This document shows, one piece after another, positions 57,766-64,000 of a stretch of DNA of 64,000 bases (within the stretch, counting starts at the first letter, position 1; every line of letters starts with the position of its first letter). The DNA lies in NCBI GenBank assembly GCA_008828725.1, contig MEHQ01000681.1, positions 186,001 to 250,000 of the forward strand, in the 5' to 3' direction. The notes below the pieces were generated by a model. That model was not told where the DNA came from. It saw only the letters and a program-made list of their open reading frames with translations, and did no database searches. Origin of the DNA: Saccharina japonica. Lineage: Eukaryota; Sar; Phaeophyceae; Laminariales; Laminariaceae. The position numbers and the translations under genes are program-made.

Positions 57766-60700
57766 CTGCCGTTCTAAGTGCCGTTTCGACTTTCCTTTTC
57801 ACGCTTGTTCCAAGTGCCGTTTCGAGTGTCTTTTTCCTGTCGTGTGCTCACATTAACTCATTGCCAATACGATACTCTACTCCGTAGTGACACAGGACAG
57901 CCTCCAATAACTCCCAAATTTAGTCAGGGTCGGAAGTTCATGCAGTTTTTGGGAGATAGGTCCTGAAAAATTGCACACATGTTTTAGGAAACCCCTGCCG
58001 ACCCGTTAACGGACGGTATTTTTTTTTTACTCCGCCAGATACTTGTTTGTGGAGTTGGAGTTGGATTTTGGGTCTTGAGAAACGCCAAATCCCTGACGGA
58101 AAAAACTAGAACAAAAAAAAAACACCGTTCGTCAAGGCCTCGGCAGGGGCTCAAAGAACACATGTGCAAACATTCAGAACCTGTCTCTAACAAACGGCGT
58201 GAAGATTTGGGCTTTTGTGCGGATAACACGCGTGTTTTGCAGTTGCCTGGTACTAACGTAGTTAGTTTCAGTATAGGATCAGCTTCGGGCGTTAAAAATG
58301 ACTTGATATTGGCCCTACGCAGTCAAATCTTCGAATATTCGCGCGAATGTTTTCCCAGACATGCCTTGTAGTACCTGGAACCGGCTCGTTCAGCTCGTTC
58401 ACAAAAAAAATGTAAAAACCAAAAATGAAATTTCCTGCGGAAACGCATTGCCTGTTTCTGGCCTTTTTTAAGGCCCGTGGTCGGTCGGGGCGCATTTTCG
58501 CCGCTAGCGCCAGCCCTAGGACCTCAACTGAAAAAGTGACTATGTCACCCTCTTCCACTGTTCATGGCGGTCAGTATGATACCAAATATGTGACGTTCGA
58601 GTAGATATTGCTCGTGTCTGACAAAATTTGGGGTGTTCAACTTGAACCAGCTCGTATTATTGAGGGAAGGGATGCGAAGAGTAATCAAACAATCCCCTAT
58701 CCCCGACCATATAAAAGGCGTGATTCAGGACAGACACAGCCACATCATTTCAGTCCTTTAAAGCCTTTGCTTCTCCCAATATATCAGGGAGAAACAAGTG
58801 CTTATTTTGAGACTCTCAACAGCAGCCTATCGACCCGGCCCCACGGTGTACACCGTGGTACCGGGTCTCGCCTCCGGATTTTCGATTCTACTACCTACTA
58901 TAACCCCAACTACAACCAACCATCTGCGTTCGACACAACACTACAACACCAAACAAGATCGAGTATCGACATCTACGAGCCTCACGGCCGCCTCCAACAA
59001 CTGGGGGACACGCCGAGGAGGGGCGCCTCTAGCGGGCTCCTCCGGACAGGCGCAGGTGAGGTTTCGTTTTGCTTCTGGAACACATTAAAATTATATACCA
59101 AAGTCACTCACCGCCGTCATGAGGCTCCGGGCCCGACGTACATACTTTAGTCCTAGGTTTTCTTTCTGAGAAGAAGACAAAAGGTGTATACGCCCCGGAC
59201 ACAAAATCATGCGCTGATAAAGCGCAAATGGCGCGAGGAGGTACTATGAATTGCAAACCTCAAATCGATTTGGTTTGTACCAGGTATATGACACTGAGTC
59301 TAAGTCTTTACAAGGTATCACTTGGGCATCATACAAATATTGGACCAAGCAAGGCACTACACGAGCACATATGATACAAGAGATATACAGAGTAGGAACA
59401 TCAATCTTTATTTTTCAGAGGGCGAGTTCACGGTCTTGCTGTGAGGCAAAGACACCGTGCCCGAGCCCACAGACCCGGTGCAGTAAACAGGAACACAACA
59501 GCAGCGGGTGTATCACTACCACAAGCGAACGCACTATGTAGCAGGCGAAACACACAACAACAGTGTCTGGCACGCGCAGCGTGTTGTCTTTTCAGATTGA
59601 AGGCATCAATTTTGAAAGTTAAACAGACCGTTTATGACGATTTCAAAACACGCATATCGCACCCACGCCAAATCATACATCCTACGGGGGGCACAACCCC
59701 TCACCAGTGCACGGCGCAAACGCACACCACAACGTGAAGGATATTGTTTCGTCTGCACAAGTTCGCACGCACCAAAGCACACGCACACGCAAAGAGCACG
59801 AACCAACATGGTACATTCATGTAACCCTTGGTAAATGTTTTGGATGTCGAAAACGGAGGTATTAGACAAAACTTCCAAATAATGAAAAGCTAATAATTTG
59901 GATTTTAGTATTATTTTAAATATTCAAAAGATTGAAAACAATAATTAATGTACTACTAATAATCGTGTCTGGTTCCGTTTGTCTATTCGCGAGCAACAGT
60001 TGACTGCTCGACGCCTGGGTAAAACGCGAGAAAGCGATCCAGCGCAGGACACTATCCATCGGGCAACGCAAGTAAAAAGTAAAGTGTATTGCCGGAGCAC
60101 ATATATATGAGGGTGGCGCTGTAAATTCCTATGGTCAGAAAGGAAAAGACCGAGGGGGGTTGCGTGCGCTAGATGAAAGTACAAACACAAGCACACGTCC
60201 CAAGAAACGCAACCCCCTCGCTATTGAATAGTACACGACGCAATGTATTACGCACACGGGGAGGCACAGTAGTCCCTCTCCATCACAAGGGGATCATGCG
60301 CGAAGCACAGACACCACGGAGAGGACAACTCAATACATTTTAAAAATTATCGCATCATACATATATATGCATATATCGGGCAAACCATTTCCAGCTGACG
60401 AATGATAGGATGTGCAGCAAAGGGCTTCAACAAATTCCTCAATCTAACTTTGAATTTAACGGTGCACTTACGTACAAGCACGAATGTAGGTGTAAATACG
60501 ATATGTTTTCCTGGGGGATTCTTCCGCTCAAGTTATTGGAGCCTGTCCTGTGACCACGGACTCCTTAGACATGAGTTAATGTGCGAACGACATATATATA
60601 AACATGTACATATCATATGTATAATATGAATAGATATATGTCTATGTTACGTTGTGTTTGTACTTTGTACACACATGGAGGTGTGAGAAGACACTGGCTG

Positions 60701-62014
60701 CTGGGAGTAGGAATTAAATATACAATGAATGCAGCGAAGGACGGGCATCGCTGGCACGTGCGCCTACACTCGCACGTTGTAGGAAAATATCGCCGGTACA
60801 CGGCGCAAGGCGCCCGGGCACGGGGAGGCACACCTCACCGCCCGCACAAGGCGTTTGTTCACACAGCACACGCACGATGGAGAGCACTCCTCCACAACAG
60901 CGGGCGTACTTCGTAGTATGGTATGTATATACAGTATATATATATAGTATATACTGTATGTAACGAAACGTATTTCATACAAATTCAATTTGTTTCCATT
61001 TTGGCAAATATCTGGTATAGTAATTGGTTACTGGATACATCTTACATATACGTAGTAAATACGTACATCTATTTTATGAAGCGGGTAATTTTATTTATTT
61101 TCGACGGGTAAAGCACATCCGCGCACGTTGATGATAAGCACAAGTATCGCAACACAACTATGAAAGTATGTACAACTGCTCACAGACTCTATTGATAGCC
61201 ACAACCATGTGTGTATTATCTTCGCAATATTAATAAATCTATAAGTAAGTGTGTATGCGTATGTACGAGTAAATACACCAATTAATTAGTCTACCCGTCG
61301 GTATCCAGCACACCCGGCGTTCGGGCGGATTTCTGCAACCGTTTTAATAGAATTCCAAGCTGCGGGGTCATAAAACTACAAGACACACAACAAGAGATAA
61401 CACGATTGTTTGTAATGCGGTAAGAAGCGTAGATAAGGCGAGCCCATGGCCTCCTTTCAGATACGACAGGCGCATGATACACATGCCAGCAAGCCAGATG
61501 CATTGAAAATGATAAAACAGACGTGCCGAAGCACGTGGACAGATACTGAAGGTGACCGATAGACCTCGTACATCATCAATATTGTTATTTGTGCGGTCTG
61601 TAGGTATCGAAATACGTACACCACGTGGATTCCATAATCATACCAGGACGTGATCTATTACCTTACCCGTAGCCCAAATGCGTATTTGTTTTCTTCAATC
61701 CATCTATTTTTCAATTATAACCAGAAACGGTAGATTTTCCGGTACGCACAGCACGCCTCCGCAAGCCATTTATTAAGGGCAAGGATCTATTGGTAATACA
61801 TGCGGAATATGCATACACACCCAACGAAATGCACGCACGCATGGCACCTTTTTTAATCGAGCAGTAAGTACAACGCTCCCAAATAATAAGGTCGGCACGT
61901 GGCTTACAGACGCATACAGACAGAAGGAAGCCCAAACCCAATCGGCACAAAACATACACATATACGCACAATGGGAAGCCCGGCCCCATACCCTTACGAG
62001 GGGCACAATGTACA
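57766..62014. other. Long stretch without a supported gene
   Basis: It is increasingly AT-rich, with TATATA-type runs (around 60590-60960). The open frames are short and lack motifs. It is either a very long intron of the WDR20-like gene or intergenic DNA. Confidence 0.4.
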
Positions 62015-62915
62015 TTATGTGTGCACCAAGAAGGACAAATGGCACGCCAGCACACGGCGCAGGCATTTTGTATACAGGAGTGCACAGTACCTGGTGCTGC
62101 ACACACGTACGACCATGCCAGCACGAGGCGCACCGGTCCGCACCAGGAAGAAACAATACACGTCAGCACAGGGCGCATTTTTTCAATGCACAGTACTGCA
62201 CACGCGTACGCACAAGGGGTGTCCAAGCCCACGCCAGCACGAGGCGCAGGCACATCTACGCCGGCACGAGTCGCACGCACAACATCCACGCCGGCACGAG
62301 GCGCACGCACGCACACGCACATTTTAACCAGTACAAGCCAGCACGAGGCGCACGCACAAAATCAATGCCAGCACGAGGCGCACGCACATACACGTACATA
62401 CAGTCGAAGTACATTCCCACGCAAACACAACGAACGAACACAAAAACTAAGGTCGAAGCATCAAATACACGCGACAGCACTCGCAAACATGGGAAAACTC
62501 AACAACAAGTAGGGCACGCACGCCAGCATGCGCTCGCGCAGAATGAAACTTTCAATCTCGCACCGGTATATGGCGCACGCAAATGCTCAGCAGGAAGTAC
62601 AATCCCACGCCAGCACAAGGCGCGCGCACGCACAGCGGGTAAGCACAGTCCCACGCCAGTACAGGGCACACGCATATCAATAATAATTTTCACGCACAAG
62701 TACAGAGAGTAGCACATTTACTCGCCAGTAAACGGTCTAGCCTCATGGACAACCGGAAGCAGACGCACACGCCATTACAAGGCGCAGGCGCACAGGCACG
62801 CAGTGTGGTTTCGAGGAGACACATTGGCCGTAACGCAAAATGATTTGACACCCAACATGTGCACATTGGGAATAACAATTCCAAGCTAGCACGAAGAGCA
62901 CGCACATAGCACACG
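62015..62915. repeat. Dispersed repeat cluster, core GCCAGCACGAGGCGCACGCA
   Basis: About twelve copies of CACGCCAGCACGAGGCGCAC or close variants occur at irregular spacing (about 25-120 bp). This keeps unusually long open frames rich in His, Arg, Thr and Ala on both strands. The spacers are AT-richer and not alike. Confidence 0.75.
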
Positions 62916-63626
62916 GTCAGCATCACAACATAATGTCCAGAGTCGGGCACATGGCAAACGAGGCCGATACGTTTATTACAGGTGCAAGGCCCTAGCACGC
63001 ATATTGCACGTGCACACAAGGCACATGCCAGTCACACGCACGACCACGCAAGCACCGCGTACCAGGCGCACGCATAATTTTCCCCAGTGCCTATGAACAA
63101 GCATACCACCGATATGGGTGAACACGTTGCGGGATCGGTTTAAGGTGAGAATAGTTCGATGTAGCCGACAAGTATTCCTTGTTGTTTTTTTCACGCGGTT
63201 GCTTCACAAGGGGAAGATTTGTCTGCCCGCTAACCCATTGATACGCGTGGCTTGGTTTTCTGGAGAGAAGAGCCAGGAAATGTTCCCAGGACCGATATAG
63301 GCGTGGGGGTCATTGTGGTGTCACTTGTTTTGAGGGGCTGTACTCAACGACACGCGTTTGTATTTCTCCAATGAGCAGACAGACGCTTACCTGAGGTTGT
63401 GTTGCACTAGGGTGGCCAAAGGTATCATGGCGTCACATTACGAGGAAATACAGATACGCACAGGGTTTTTCAATGGCTCGTAAACCAAAACATAAATCAA
63501 TCCGACGTTTTGGTGTGATATGGAAGTTAATTTCTTTCATCGCATAAGTGGAGATACCTACAGTAGTTGTGGCGATAACACTTGACATTATTGAACAAAT
63601 ATGGGGGGACTGTTGGGGGAGAAACA

Positions 63627-63668
<42 letters not shown>

Positions 63669-64000
63669 GTATCCACGCAGACATCAATTGCAGCGTTGCG
63701 ATGCTGATGTATAGCAAACATATCGAAATACACGGCACAAGTTTAGTACCGGTACAAGGAGATAGTGAGATGCGTTCAAGATTGGAGCCCTAAGCACGAA
63801 CAATAGATAAGTGTTACAACTACTTGTTAGAATTACAGCGACAGTGGCTTAGATAAAGAATGCAACATATCTATGTACTACGGGAAATACTGCAGTACAC
63901 ACACGTGTATATATGTATGCATAATAACGTGAATCCCAGCCATATCACGACACACACACTTGAATGCAATGAACTAACAGAAGAGGTAGATCTACCTCGA
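62916..64000. other. Terminal region, no gene seen
   Basis: I found no supported exon. The only strong signal is the poly(A) run at 63633-63667. Confidence 0.4.
63633..63667. repeat. Poly(A) tract, about 33-35 bp
   Basis: This is an uninterrupted A run on the plus strand. It could be the tail of a retroposed sequence to its left or a simple homopolymer; no target-site duplication was recognised by eye. Confidence 0.9.

Noticed and set aside
62008-62712. 234-codon frame rich in His, Arg, Thr and Ala
   Set aside because: It spans the dispersed GCACGAGGCGCACGCA repeats, is open on the other strand too and has no domain.
1-64000. LTR retrotransposons, Polintons or other viral remnants
   Set aside because: I found no paired long direct terminal repeats and no integrase, protease, capsid or polymerase motifs apart from the LINE fragment.

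Overview
This window is eukaryotic nuclear DNA. Protein-coding genes are split into short exons with GT-AG (occasionally GC-AG) introns. Long stretches between and inside genes carry small inverted-repeat elements, minisatellites, CTG/GCT runs and a LINE fragment. The gene set (RPB5, WDR17, ZNF511, a WDR20/CreC-like protein, a Rubisco-LSMT-type SET protein), moderate GC, intron load and CTG-rich simple repeats fit a large-genome stramenopile, most likely a brown alga of the Ectocarpus type. That placement is inference. I saw no bacterial operons, rRNA, CRISPR array, LTR retrotransposon or viral remnant.

Layout. 682-2651 (+) is the 3' half of a SET-domain methyltransferase. 6648-8167 (-) is a small glycine-zipper membrane protein with a Tim17/PRAT-like core. 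9310-12331 (-) is a tentative two-exon gene whose intron holds a tandem array and a long inverted repeat. 14838-19050 (+) is a complete six-exon RPB5 (RNA polymerase I/II/III common subunit). 20468-35338 (-) is a complete ten-exon WDR17 homologue of 1742 codons. 36210-39708 (+) is ZNF511 with an extra CCCH finger. 40418-45651 (-) is an unrecognised five-exon coiled-coil protein with a hydrophobic hairpin. 48.8-51.9 kb is a repeat block around a 5'-truncated LINE. 52405-57402 (+) is the 5' part of a WDR20/CreC-like WD40 gene. 57.4-64 kb holds no gene I can support.

Genes are arranged head-to-head or tail-to-tail. RPB5 and WDR17 converge, WDR17 and ZNF511 diverge from a shared region of about 0.87 kb, and ZNF511 and the hairpin gene converge. 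They belong to different processes (transcription, ciliary or trafficking WD40 scaffolds, deubiquitinase scaffolding, methylation) and do not form a pathway. All exon models were built by eye from reading frame, splice phase and remembered family sequences. Every model listed with its full exon set sums to a whole number of codons.

The most unusual observations are these: tandem copies of an exon 3' end with its splice donor in the WDR20-like gene; a CCCH finger added to ZNF511; one minisatellite family present in introns of two genes; a LINE family with a C-rich 3' tail present three times; a strongly over-represented 9-mer (TACCAGGTA); and several small palindromic element families lodged in introns. 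I did not find a convincing new multi-gene biological system.
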